The notes below the pieces were generated by a model. The model was given only the letters and a program-made list of their open reading frames with translations, was not told where the DNA came from and searched no databases. From positions 372,001 through 436,000 of the forward strand of contig CAWDLZ010000012.1 of NCBI GenBank assembly GCA_963803265.1: a stretch of 64,000 bases of DNA. The letters run 5' to 3'. The position numbers and the translations under genes are program-made. The DNA comes from CAIKMD01 sp963803265 (GTDB lineage Bacteria > Pseudomonadota > Alphaproteobacteria > ATCC43930 > CGMCC-115725). The stretch's first letter is position 1. Each line of letters starts with the position of its first letter. Shown one piece after another: positions 52,119 through 60,727 of this stretch.

Positions 52119-53036
52119 ATGACGCCGCGGCGCAGCGCCAAGCGCGGGCGCGGGCGCGCGGCAAAGCCGACCACGCTCCGCTCGGTCGAGCGCATCATCC
52201 CGCGCGGCGCCTGGCGGCTCGATATCTATCACCGGCTGCTGACCTTGCCGTGGTCGGGCATCTTCGCGCTGCTCGTCCTCGGTTATGTCTTTTTCAATCT
52301 CGGATTCGCGGCGCTCTATCTGATCCAGGACGGCAGCATCGCCAACGCGCGGCCGCGCTCCTTCGCCGATGCGTTCTTTTTCAGCGTTCAAACCATGGCG
52401 ACGATCGGCTATGGCGAGATGCGGCCGGCGACACTCTACGCCAATCTGCTCGTCACCGGCGAGGTGCTGCTCGGCATGACCGGCTTCGCGGTCGCGACCG
52501 GACTCGTCTTTGCGCGTTTCTCGCGGCCGACGGCGCGGATGATGTTCAGCAAGGTCGCGGTGATCGCGCCCCATGACGGCGTGCCGACCCTGATGATCCG
52601 CGCCGCCAATCAGCGCCGCAATCTGATCCTCGAGGCCCAGGTCAGCGTGTCGCTCTTGCGCGACGAGGTCAGCAGCGAGGGCGTGGCCATGCGGCGGTTC
52701 CACGATTTGCGCGTGGTGCGGTCGCGCACGCCGATGTTCGCGCTCTCTTGGACGGTGATGCATCCCATCGACGAGGCGAGCCCGCTCTTTGGCGAGACCC
52801 GCGACAGCCTCGTTCGCCAGAATGCCGAGATCGTGGCGAGCATCCTCGGCACCGACGAGACCTTCGCGCAGCCGGTCAACGCGCGCCATAGCTATCTCGC
52901 CGAAGAGCTGCGCTGGAACCACCGCTTCGCCGATATCTTGGGCCAAGCCGCGGATGGCCGGCCCAGCATCGACTTCCGGCGGTTCGACGACACGGTCGAG
53001 GCCGCCGAACCGGCGCCGCGCGCGGTGAGGCGATGA
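52119..53036 (+). CDS. Kir-type (inward rectifier) potassium channel
   Basis: A 305-residue bacterial Kir (KirBac) protein. An outer helix (SGIFALLVLGYVFFNLGFAA, about residues 47-66) precedes the pore helix and the filter MATIGYGEMRP (about 94-104), then the inner helix (LVTGEVLLGMTGFAVATGLV) and a C-terminal immunoglobulin-like domain (KVAVIAPHDGVPTLMIRAAN onward; SWTVMHPIDEASPLFGET is typical). The filter TIGYG selects K+. ATG 52119 is preferred; ATG 52095 would add eight residues. Its stop overlaps the start of the next gene (ATGA), so it is coupled to a polyamine-type transport operon. Confidence 0.9.
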   Translation: MTPRRSAKRGRGRAAKPTTLRSVERIIPRGAWRLDIYHRLLTLPWSGIFALLVLGYVFFNLGFAALYLIQDGSIANARPRSFADAFFFSVQTMATIGYGEMRPATLYANLLVTGEVLLGMTGFAVATGLVFARFSRPTARMMFSKVAVIAPHDGVPTLMIRAANQRRNLILEAQVSVSLLRDEVSSEGVAMRRFHDLRVVRSRTPMFALSWTVMHPIDEASPLFGETRDSLVRQNAEIVASILGTDETFAQPVNARHSYLAEELRWNHRFADILGQAADGRPSIDFRRFDDTVEAAEPAPRAVRR

Positions 53037-54133
53037 ACGCGCGCCTCGCGGCCCTCGTCCTCGCCGCCGCGCTCTCAGGCGCCGCGCCGTCCGGCGCGCA
53101 AGAGGAAAAGGTGCTGAACATCTACAATTGGTCCGACTACATCGCCGCCGACACGGTGGCGAATTTCGAGAAAGAGACCGGCATCAAGGTCAATTACGAC
53201 GTCTATGACAGCAACGAGGTCTTGGAGGCCAAGCTCCTGGCCGGCCATTCCGGCTACGATCTGGTGGTGCCATCGGCCGCGCCTTATCTTGCCCGCCAGG
53301 CGGCATCGGGCGTCTATCGCGCGATCGACAAGGATGCGCTGAAGAATTACCGCAATCTCGATCCGCAGCTTCTCGCCGCCGCCGCCCATGCCGATCCCGG
53401 CAACCGCTTCGGCGTGCCCTATATGTGGGGCACGACCGGCTTCGGCTATGACCGCGCGAAAGTCGAAGGCCTCCTCGGCGCGAACGCGCCCACCGGCAGC
53501 TCGGGCCTGATCTTCGATCCGGCCAACGCGAAAAAACTCGGGCCTTGCGGGATTTCGCTACTCGACAGCGCGCAGGAGCTGTTTCCGGCGGCGCTCGCCT
53601 ATCTCGGCCGCGATCCCTTGAGCCGCGATCCAGCCGATCTCGACCGCGCCGTGGCCGTGCTCCAGGCGATCCGCCCCTTCATCCGCAAGTTCCATTCCTC
53701 GGAATACATCAACGACCTCGCCAATGGCGATCTTTGCGCCGCCTGGGGCTATTCCGGCGACATCGTGCAGGCGAGAAACCGCGCCGTCGAGGCAAGGAAC
53801 GGCGTCGCCATCGCCTACACCATCCCCCAGGAAGGGGCGATGATTTGGATCGACATGATGGCGATCCCGGCAGACGCGCCGCACCCCGGCAACGCGCTCG
53901 CCTTCATCGATTACATCCTGCGCCCCGAGGTCGCGGCCGCGATCAGCGACGCGGTCGCCTATGCCAACCCCAACCTAGCCGCGACGCCTCTCGTTGATCC
54001 GAATCTCAGCGGCGATCCCAACATCTATCCGCCGGCGGCGGTGCGCGCGCGCCTCTTCTTCGACACGCCGGTCACGCCGCAATACGAGCGGTTGCGCACC
54101 CGCGCCTGGACGCGGATCAAGACGGGGGAGTGA
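53033..54133 (+). CDS. potF: Polyamine ABC transporter substrate-binding protein
   Basis: A 366-residue periplasmic binding protein with a signal peptide (ARLAALVLAAALSGAAPSGA). Mature motifs KVLNIYNWSDYIAADTVANF (about residues 24-43), GYDLVVPSAAPYLARQ, VPYMWGTTGFGYD and AWGYSGDIVQARN match PotD/PotF. It delivers putrescine, spermidine or related polyamines to the membrane complex. ATG 53033 overlaps the channel gene stop. The four genes 53033-56916 form a complete transporter operon. Confidence 0.92.
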   Translation: MNARLAALVLAAALSGAAPSGAQEEKVLNIYNWSDYIAADTVANFEKETGIKVNYDVYDSNEVLEAKLLAGHSGYDLVVPSAAPYLARQAASGVYRAIDKDALKNYRNLDPQLLAAAAHADPGNRFGVPYMWGTTGFGYDRAKVEGLLGANAPTGSSGLIFDPANAKKLGPCGISLLDSAQELFPAALAYLGRDPLSRDPADLDRAVAVLQAIRPFIRKFHSSEYINDLANGDLCAAWGYSGDIVQARNRAVEARNGVAIAYTIPQEGAMIWIDMMAIPADAPHPGNALAFIDYILRPEVAAAISDAVAYANPNLAATPLVDPNLSGDPNIYPPAAVRARLFFDTPVTPQYERLRTRAWTRIKTGE

Positions 54134-54137
54134 GATC

Positions 54138-55229
54138 GTGGCGGCGTATCTCGTCATCGATCGCGTGACGAAGCGCTACCCCGGTGCCGCGGCCGACGCG
54201 GTCGCCGGGGTCTCGCTCGAATTGGCCCGCGCCGAGTTCTTCGCGCTTTTGGGCCCGTCGGGCTGCGGCAAGACCACCTTGCTCAGGATGCTCGCCGGCT
54301 TCGAGCGGCCGGACCGCGGCCGTATTCTCATCGACGGCCGCGACATGGCGGGCGTGCCGCCCTATGCGCGCCCCGTCAACATGATGTTCCAGTCCTATGC
54401 GCTGTTTCCGCACATGACCGTCGCCGACAACATCGCCTTCGGGCTGCGCCAGGACGGGATTCCGCGGGGCGCGATCGCGCAACGCGTCGCCGCGATGCTC
54501 GATCTCGTCAAGCTTGGCCCGTTGGCGCGGCGCAAGCCGCATCAGCTTTCGGGCGGCGAGAAGCAGCGCGTCGCCCTGGCGCGCGCGCTCGTCAAGGAGC
54601 CCAAATTATTGTTGCTCGACGAGCCCCTGACCGCGCTCGACCGGAAGCTCCGCGAGGAGACGCGCTTCGAGCTGGTGCGCATCCAGCGCCGGGTCGGCAT
54701 TACCTTCCTCCTGGTCACGCACGACCAGGAGGAAGCGATGAGCATGGCCTCGCGCATCGCGGTGATGAACGAGGGCCGCATCGCCCAGATGGGTCCGCCC
54801 GAAGAGGTCTATGAGCGCCCTTGCGACCGGTTCGTCGCAGGGTTTTTGGGCGCGGTCAATCTCTTCGCCGCGCGCGTGCGGTCGGTCGAGAGGGGAATCG
54901 TCGCTCTCGACAGCGCGGAGGCGGGCGGGCGCTTCACCGCCGCGCATGGCCGCGATCTCGCGCCCGGCACCGAGGTCGACCTCGCCATCCGGCCCGAGAA
55001 GATCGCCGTTGGGGCGGCCGCCGATCCGACTTGGGCCAACGCGCTCGGCGGCACGGTGCGCGGGATCGCCTATCGCGGCGAGGCCTCGGATGTCGAGATC
55101 GAGCTGGCTACGGCCAAAATTCTGCGCGCGACCATCGCCAATACCGGCGCGGCGCGGCTCGCCCTCTCCCTCGGCCAGCCGGTCTCGCTCGGCTGGGGCA
55201 GAGAGGCCGCGGTGGTGCTCGAGCGGTGA
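54138..55229 (+). CDS. potG: Polyamine ABC transporter ATP-binding protein
   Basis: A 363-residue ABC ATPase. LLGPSGCGKTTLLRM (about residues 36-50) is Walker A, LSGGEKQRVALARAL (about 137-151) is the signature, and LLLLDEPLTALD is Walker B. The C-terminal TOBE region (APGTEVDLAIRPEKIAV) is present, as in PotA/PotG. Start GTG 54138 follows the potF stop by four bases. Its stop overlaps the following permease start (GTGA), so the operon is tightly coupled. Confidence 0.93.
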   Translation: MAAYLVIDRVTKRYPGAAADAVAGVSLELARAEFFALLGPSGCGKTTLLRMLAGFERPDRGRILIDGRDMAGVPPYARPVNMMFQSYALFPHMTVADNIAFGLRQDGIPRGAIAQRVAAMLDLVKLGPLARRKPHQLSGGEKQRVALARALVKEPKLLLLDEPLTALDRKLREETRFELVRIQRRVGITFLLVTHDQEEAMSMASRIAVMNEGRIAQMGPPEEVYERPCDRFVAGFLGAVNLFAARVRSVERGIVALDSAEAGGRFTAAHGRDLAPGTEVDLAIRPEKIAVGAAADPTWANALGGTVRGIAYRGEASDVEIELATAKILRATIANTGAARLALSLGQPVSLGWGREAAVVLER

Positions 55230-56107
55230 GCGCGATCTCGGCCTCGGATCGGCTGCGCCGCGCGCTCGTCATCGCCCTGCCTTACGCCTGGCTCGTGCTG
55301 TTCTTTCTCGTGCCGTTCGCGATCGTGTTCAAGATCAGCCTCGCCGAGCAGGCGACCGCCATTCCGCCCTACACCCCGCTCGTCGCCGCGGGCCGCGTCG
55401 AGGCCAGCGCCGCCAATTATCTGTTTCTGCTCGGCGACAGCCTTTATGCGCGGGCCTACGTCAATTCCATCTGGTTCGCTTTCTGGGCGACCTCGGGCTG
55501 TCTGCTGATCGGGTATCCGCTCGCCTACGGCATCGTTCGCGCGCCGGCGCGCTGGCGCAACGCGCTGCTGCTGCTCGTGATCCTGCCGTTCTGGACCAGC
55601 TTCCTCATACGGGTCTATGCCTGGATCGGCCTCCTCAAGGGCAACGGGCTCATCGACAACGCCCTGATGGGGCTGGGCCTCGTCCACGCGCCGCTGCCGC
55701 TCCTCAACAATGCCTTCGCGGTCTATGTCGGGCTCATTTATTCCTATCTGCCTTATATGGTGCTGCCGCTTTACGCGTCGCTCGAAAAGCTCGATCCGGC
55801 GCTGCTCGAGGCCGCTTCGGATCTCGGCTGCCGCCCGGCACAGGCGTTTTGGCGGGTGACGATGCCATTGTCGCTGCCCGGCGTCATCGCCGGCTCGCTC
55901 CTCGTGTTCATCCCGATGTGCGGCGAGTTCATCATCCCCGATCTCCTCGGCGGCCCCGACACCTTGATGATCGGCAAGGTGCTGTGGGACGAGTTCTTCA
56001 CCAACCGCGACTGGCCGCTCGCCTCGGCGGTGGCGGTGGTGATGCTGGTGCTGCTGACCCTGCCGATGGGGATTTTGCGCCGCTATTTGACCGGCGCCGA
56101 GACATGA
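55226..56107 (+). CDS. potH: Polyamine ABC transporter permease (first subunit)
   Basis: A 293-residue permease with six hydrophobic helices. The EAA loop region (EAASDLGCRPAQAFWRVTMP, about residues 192-211) is the contact point with the ATPase. It forms the heterodimeric channel with the next gene product, as PotH does with PotI. GTG 55226 overlaps the ATPase stop. Confidence 0.92.
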   Translation: MSAISASDRLRRALVIALPYAWLVLFFLVPFAIVFKISLAEQATAIPPYTPLVAAGRVEASAANYLFLLGDSLYARAYVNSIWFAFWATSGCLLIGYPLAYGIVRAPARWRNALLLLVILPFWTSFLIRVYAWIGLLKGNGLIDNALMGLGLVHAPLPLLNNAFAVYVGLIYSYLPYMVLPLYASLEKLDPALLEAASDLGCRPAQAFWRVTMPLSLPGVIAGSLLVFIPMCGEFIIPDLLGGPDTLMIGKVLWDEFFTNRDWPLASAVAVVMLVLLTLPMGILRRYLTGAET

Positions 56108-56916
56108 TCAACCGGCTGTCGCCCTTCTTAGCGACGACGATGGCTCTCGGCTTCGTGTTTCTTTATGGGCCGATCGCCTCGGTCATCGTCTATTCCTTCA
56201 ATGCATCGCGCCTCGTCACCGTCTGGGCGGGCTTCTCGACCCGGTGGTATGGCGAGCTCCTGGCGAACGAGCAGATCAAGAGCGCGGCGGCGACGAGCTT
56301 CGAGATCGCGCTCGCTGCGGCTTCGGGCGCGCTCGTTCTCGGCACGCTCGCGGGCTTCGCCCTGGCGCGCTACCGGCGGTTCAAGGGCCGCACCCTCTTC
56401 GGCGCGCTCGTCACTGGGCCGCTCGTCATGCCCGAGGTCATCACCGGCCTGTCCTTGCTCTTGTTGTTTGTCGCCCTCGAGCAGGCGATCGGCTGGCCGA
56501 GGGGGCGCGGCATTCCGACCATCATCATCGCCCATATCACCTTGGGAATGGCCTATGTGTCGGTCGTCGTCGAGGCCCGGCTCGCCGCCTTCGACCGCTC
56601 GCTCGAGGAGGCGGCGCTCGATCTAGGCGCCAGGCACTGGAAGGTCTTTGCCGTCATCACCTTGCCGCTCATCGCCCCGGCCCTGGCCGCGGGCTGGCTG
56701 CTGGCTTTCACGCTGTCGCTCGACGATCTCGTGATTGCGAGCTTCACCACCGGGCCGTCCGCGACGACTCTGCCGATGGTGATCTTCTCGAGCGTGCGCC
56801 TCGGCGTCAGCCCGCAAATCAACGCCCTCGCCACCATTCTGTTGCTGGTGGTCGCGGTGGCGATTCTCGTCGCCGGCAGGGTCCTCGCTAAAACTCGTAA
56901 GCCAGCAGGGACGTGA
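56104..56916 (+). CDS. potI: Polyamine ABC transporter permease (second subunit)
   Basis: A 270-residue permease with about six hydrophobic helices. The EAA loop is EEAALDLGARHWKVFAVITLP (about residues 176-196), and LAFTLSLDDLVIASFTTGP (about 216-234) is typical of PotI. ATG 56104 overlaps the potH stop (ATGA). Its 3' end overlaps the convergent apt gene by 29 bases. Confidence 0.92.
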   Translation: MINRLSPFLATTMALGFVFLYGPIASVIVYSFNASRLVTVWAGFSTRWYGELLANEQIKSAAATSFEIALAAASGALVLGTLAGFALARYRRFKGRTLFGALVTGPLVMPEVITGLSLLLLFVALEQAIGWPRGRGIPTIIIAHITLGMAYVSVVVEARLAAFDRSLEEAALDLGARHWKVFAVITLPLIAPALAAGWLLAFTLSLDDLVIASFTTGPSATTLPMVIFSSVRLGVSPQINALATILLLVVAVAILVAGRVLAKTRKPAGT

Positions 56917-57403
56917 CCGGAACATCGAGCTTCTTTCGCCCGTCGAGGCCGGTGAGCTCGATGATGAAGGCGGCGCCGACCACGTTTCCGCCGACCATGC
57001 GGCACAGTCGGACCGCCGCCGCCATGGTGCCGCCGGTCGCGAGCAGATCGTCGAGCACCACGACCCGCTGCCCGGCGGCGATCGCATCGGATTTGATTTC
57101 CACCGTGTCGCTGCCGTATTCGAGGTCGTAGGTGTGGGGAATGGTGGGGCCCGGCAGCTTGCCTTTCTTCCGGATCATCACGAAGCCGCAATTCAGGAGG
57201 ACGGCAACCGGCGCGGCGACGAGAAAGCCGCGCGATTCGATGCCGGCGAGGAGATCGGGTTTGAGCGGCCGAACCGCTTCGGTCAGGCCGGCGACGGTCT
57301 CCTTCCAGGCACCGGGGTGCTTGAGCAGGGTCGAGATGTCGTAGAACAGGATGCCTTTTCTCGGGAAATCGGGAATGCCGCGGATATGCTGCTTGAGGTC
57401 CAT
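56888..57403 (-). CDS. apt: Adenine phosphoribosyltransferase
   Basis: A 171-residue APRT. FPRKGILFYDISTLLKHPGAW (about residues 13-33), AGIESRGFLVAAPVA (about 53-67) and the PRPP-binding loop VVVLDDLLATGGTMAAAV (about 115-132) are the family motifs. It converts adenine and PRPP to AMP for purine salvage. It is convergent with potI, overlapping by 29 bases. The start ATG 57403 has GGAGAGCGC upstream. Confidence 0.95.
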   Translation of the reverse strand: MDLKQHIRGIPDFPRKGILFYDISTLLKHPGAWKETVAGLTEAVRPLKPDLLAGIESRGFLVAAPVAVLLNCGFVMIRKKGKLPGPTIPHTYDLEYGSDTVEIKSDAIAAGQRVVVLDDLLATGGTMAAAVRLCRMVGGNVVGAAFIIELTGLDGRKKLDVPVTSLLAYEF

Positions 57404-57613
57404 GCGCTCTCCTTGAGCATTTGCCGGCGAAGGGGATACCGTCGCTCGCGACGCGAGCGACCGCCAGCAGAAAATGCGAGCAAATCAATTGGGTCGTCGG
57501 GACGGTTAATTTACCCGAGTCGCGGCCGCGTGACAGGCCAAAGATTCCCGCGAGGTCTTGCCAGCGCCGCCGCGCCGGGACATAACGGCTCAGGAGCCGC
57601 TCCGGAACATTGC

Positions 57614-58402
57614 ATGGTCGATTTCGCTCGACTGAGCCGGGCCGAATTGGAAGCCATGGCAGCTTGCGGTCGCGCGCTGCTTGATTGCCAGCGCGCGCTC
57701 GAAACGGCCAACAGCTCGGTGCTGGCCGAGGCCTTGCAGGGCGCGGCCACGGTCTATACGTGGCAGCACTATCCCGCGGGCGACGTTCTCGACCCCGCAA
57801 GCCGCGCCCAGTATTTCTATCATGCCCATGCGGAATCGGAGCGGCGGCCGGGCGCGGTCGGCGACGAGCATGGCCATTTCCATACCTTTCTACGCGCCAG
57901 CGGCATGCCGGCCGGGGTGCGCCCGCTGGTGATGCCCGAGCTCGCTATCGCCGAGAATCCGGCCGCGCCCAAGGCGCCGCTGATGCCTTCGGCGCCGCAA
58001 AGCGCCGAAGGCGAGGACGCCGATCCCTGGAGCCACCTCGTCGCCATCGCGATGGACGCCGGCGGCAAGCCGCTGCGCTTCTTCACCACCAATCGCTGGG
58101 TCACCGGCGAGACCTGGTTTCCCGCCCGCGACGTAACCCAGATGCTCGATCGCTTCGCGCTCGGCCCGGTGCCGCCATCGCCGCACCTCAACAATTGGCT
58201 CGTGGCGCTGCTTGGGCTCTACAAGCCGCTGCTCGCCGATCTCCTGGCCCGGCGCGACGCCGCGGTGATGGATTGGCGCCGGCGCTGGCGCGCCAAGGTG
58301 CACGTCTTCGAGGATCGGCGTCTCGAGATCACCTCGACCCTCGAGATCGACCTCGACTCTCAGCTCGCCAAGATCGCCGCGGCGCTACGCCTCGTCGCTT
58401 GA
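57614..58402 (+). CDS. Conserved hypothetical protein (262 aa)
   Basis: A 262-residue protein with no named family that I can place. It begins MVDFARLSRAELEAMAACG and contains ATVYTWQHYPAGDVLDPAS, QYFYHAH followed by DEHGHFHTFLRA with five histidines in a short stretch, and GKPLRFFTTNRWVTGETWFP. The histidine cluster suggests metal or haem binding, but no known catalytic motif is seen. It stands alone on the + strand between apt and two small genes on the - strand. Confidence 0.8.
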   Translation: MVDFARLSRAELEAMAACGRALLDCQRALETANSSVLAEALQGAATVYTWQHYPAGDVLDPASRAQYFYHAHAESERRPGAVGDEHGHFHTFLRASGMPAGVRPLVMPELAIAENPAAPKAPLMPSAPQSAEGEDADPWSHLVAIAMDAGGKPLRFFTTNRWVTGETWFPARDVTQMLDRFALGPVPPSPHLNNWLVALLGLYKPLLADLLARRDAAVMDWRRRWRAKVHVFEDRRLEITSTLEIDLDSQLAKIAAALRLVA

Positions 58403-58410
58403 GCCGGCGG

Positions 58411-58671
58411 TCAGCGGCCGGGCGAAGGCGCCGCCGAAACCGGCAGATGATTGGCGCGCAGACATTCTTGGCGCGCGGCCTCGCGCTTTGCGTTGCCATC
58501 GGGGGTGTGGTCGGGGAACTTCGCATTGGCCTGCGCGGCGCATTTGTCCATCTGCTTCCAGATCGCGAAGTTCTGAGTTTGCGCGGGATCGGCGCGGGCC
58601 GCGCGCGGCGCCGCTAGGCCTAGCGCCGTCACCAGCGCGAGCAGGATCAAGGGGGCGTTATGCCGCGCCAT
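58411..58671 (-). CDS. Small secreted protein of unknown function
   Basis: An 86-residue protein with a signal peptide (PLILLALVTALGLAAPRAA, cleavage near ARADP). The mature part, about 60 residues, has two cysteines (KCAAQANAKFPDHTPDGNAK and RQECLRANHLP), which could form one disulfide. It lies seven bases downstream of the two-helix protein gene on the same strand. No family is recognised. Confidence 0.72.
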   Translation of the reverse strand: MARHNAPLILLALVTALGLAAPRAARADPAQTQNFAIWKQMDKCAAQANAKFPDHTPDGNAKREAARQECLRANHLPVSAAPSPGR

Positions 58672-58678
58672 CGCCGCC

Positions 58679-59008
58679 TCAGCCCCGTGCCGGGTCGCGG
58701 CGCCGGCCGCGCCACAACATCATCGGGAGGCAGATCGCGATATAGGCGAAGAGCGGCGCCGCGATGAGGAGGACCGAATCGCCCTGCTCGCGTCGTAACA
58801 GTTGCCGTGCCGTCTCGCGCGCCTCGGCCAGGCAGGTCGCCGCCGCCGGGCCGACGCGCTCGCCGCAGGTATCGTTGACGTAATCGCCGACCGTGGTCAC
58901 ACGCCCGTTGACCCGCACCGCGTCCTTGAATTGCGGATAAATGCGCCAGGTCATGGCGACCATCCACGTCACGGCGAGCAGAACGAAATAACGCGATATC
59001 CTCGGCAT
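58679..59008 (-). CDS. Small membrane protein with two helices
   Basis: A 109-residue protein. One hydrophobic helix is at the N-terminus (SRYFVLLAVTWMVAMTWRI) and a second near the C-terminus (SVLLIAAPLFAYIAICLPMML). The loop between them holds two cysteines (VNDTCGERVGPAAATCLAEA) that could form a periplasmic disulfide. The function is unknown. It lies next to the 3' IS copy. Confidence 0.75.
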   Translation of the reverse strand: MPRISRYFVLLAVTWMVAMTWRIYPQFKDAVRVNGRVTTVGDYVNDTCGERVGPAAATCLAEARETARQLLRREQGDSVLLIAAPLFAYIAICLPMMLWRGRRRDPARG

Positions 59009-59075
59009 GGCGACCAGAGAAAAATTGTACCCGACGGCATTATAACGCGGCGCCTGGCAGGGGTACCCGCCTTCT

Positions 59076-60708
59076 CTAGCCGTTTGTATTCACGAGCGTA
59101 GCGCGATTTTCGGCGCACCACGATTCTTTTGAAGTGTGACAAGGCTGATCCATCGCGTTCGTTACGACGCTGATCGGGATTTTATTGGGTCGAGGGCTGG
59201 AGGTTGCGGGAAGGGTTCGGCGGGGCACATCGCCCCGTGGGTCATGGTCCCGCAGCGGCGAAGCGGCCGGCGAGCAGCCGGAAGATCGCTGCGTCCGGGC
59301 AAGCTGTCGGCAGCCAGAGGCGAATTCGAGCGGCGCCCTCGACGACGCGGGCGGCGATCTTGATCAGCCGCAATCGCAGCGTCGTGAACTCGGCCGTTCT
59401 CCAAGAGGAACGCTTGGGCGCGGCAGCGCGCAGAGTGAGAAGCAGCCAATAAGCCGCCGTGTGCAGGATGAGGCGCATCTGATTGGCCCGCGGGTCACGG
59501 CACGACGTACGATCCGAGGCGAGCTGGGCCTTGTGTAGCTTGATGAAGTTCTCCGCTTGGCCGCGGCCACAGTAGACTGTCTCATAGAGATGCTTGGCGC
59601 TGCCCTTGAGCGAGGTGACGACGTAACGGACATCGAGGCCGAGCTTCGTCGCCTCGATCCGGGCGACGACACGGCGCTGTCTTTGCCAACTCTTGGCGCC
59701 GTAACGCAGCGTGCTCCAGCGGCGCAGCTTCTCGGTTCCGGTCACCGCGCGCTCGACGCACACCGCGTCGGCAACCGACCGGATCATGCCGGCGAGCACC
59801 GGGTTGCCGCCGAAGCCGAAGATGTAGCCAATCCCATTGGCTTCGCACCAATCCATCGCCTTGACTCGACCGTAGTGGCTGTCACCGCGCACCAGGATGT
59901 TGACCTTCGGCCAGTGCCGGCGAATGCGGGCAATGACATGCTTCAGGATCGTGCGCACTTCGATCCCGCCCGGCGTCTTGCCGCTGCGCAGGATGACGGC
60001 AACGGGCTTGCCGCTCGTCCCCTCGTAGATATGGATCGGCAGGAAGCAGCGTTCGTCGTAATGCGCGTTGAACAGCGATAACTGCTGCCGGCCATGCACC
60101 GCGTCGAAGGTGTCGTCGATGTCGAGAATAATCGAAGCCGGCGCCCGCGCGTAACTGGCACAGAACTGATCCACCAGCGCCAGCATCAGTCGCGCGATCT
60201 CGATCCGCGACGGCGCATTCTCCAACCGCGACATGGTCGGTTGCGAGCACAGCGCCTCGCCGCTTCCCGGTGCTCGGCCCACCGCCATCTTGAATACCGG
60301 GTCGTCCCGCAGTTTGTTGCAGTCGTTGGCGTCCTCGTACCCCGCCGCGATCGCAAACATCCGAAGCCGCAGCATCTCCTCGACCGTGTGATCGATGCGA
60401 TCGGAATCACGGCGATCCTTCAGGCAGGTCGCGAGGCGCGCTGCAACGCCCAGATGCCGCTCGACCCCGCGCAGCAGCAGCACGCCCGCATCCGACGACA
60501 GCATCCCGCCGTCGAAAGCTACGCTCACTTTCTTGCGGCAAATCGCTGGCAGGGAAAACGGCAGGAGGTTATCTTTGTTCATGGCGGATGTGGCGCTCCG
60601 TGATCGCGGCTTCGACTCTGTCCTGACAACAGAATCATGCTCGCAATCAGCGGCTTACGCTACATCCGCCAGCCTACAATCGCTCCCGTCGTGAATAAGG
60701 CGGGCTAG
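59076..60708 (-). mobile_element. IS1380-family insertion sequence, 3' copy (intact)
   Basis: The 1633-bp element has the same terminal sequences as the 5' copy (CTAGCC...TATTCACGA at 59076 and its imperfect inverse ending at 60708) and one intact transposase gene on the - strand. It is in the same orientation as the 5' copy, 14,351 bases away. Flanking bases (CCTTCT on the left, GTTAAA on the right) show no clear target duplication. Confidence 0.92.
59242..60582 (-). CDS. IS1380-type transposase (intact)
   Basis: A 446-residue DDE transposase. DDE-type residues appear in LDIDDTFDAVHG (about 155-166), VRGDSHYGR (about 232-240) and AENFIKLHKAQL (about 346-357). The C-terminal part (LILHTAAYWLLLTLRAAAP) is the region displaced in the 5' copy. 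The full-length frame makes this the active candidate. It is on the strand opposite to the neighbouring + strand genes. Confidence 0.92.
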   Translation of the reverse strand: MNKDNLLPFSLPAICRKKVSVAFDGGMLSSDAGVLLLRGVERHLGVAARLATCLKDRRDSDRIDHTVEEMLRLRMFAIAAGYEDANDCNKLRDDPVFKMAVGRAPGSGEALCSQPTMSRLENAPSRIEIARLMLALVDQFCASYARAPASIILDIDDTFDAVHGRQQLSLFNAHYDERCFLPIHIYEGTSGKPVAVILRSGKTPGGIEVRTILKHVIARIRRHWPKVNILVRGDSHYGRVKAMDWCEANGIGYIFGFGGNPVLAGMIRSVADAVCVERAVTGTEKLRRWSTLRYGAKSWQRQRRVVARIEATKLGLDVRYVVTSLKGSAKHLYETVYCGRGQAENFIKLHKAQLASDRTSCRDPRANQMRLILHTAAYWLLLTLRAAAPKRSSWRTAEFTTLRLRLIKIAARVVEGAARIRLWLPTACPDAAIFRLLAGRFAAAGP

Positions 60709-60727
60709 GTTAAAAGATATTTATACC

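Noticed and set aside
44725..60708. Composite transposon made of the two IS copies
   Set aside because: The enclosed genes are ordinary core genes, no target duplication bounds the pair, and no cargo typical of transfer is seen.
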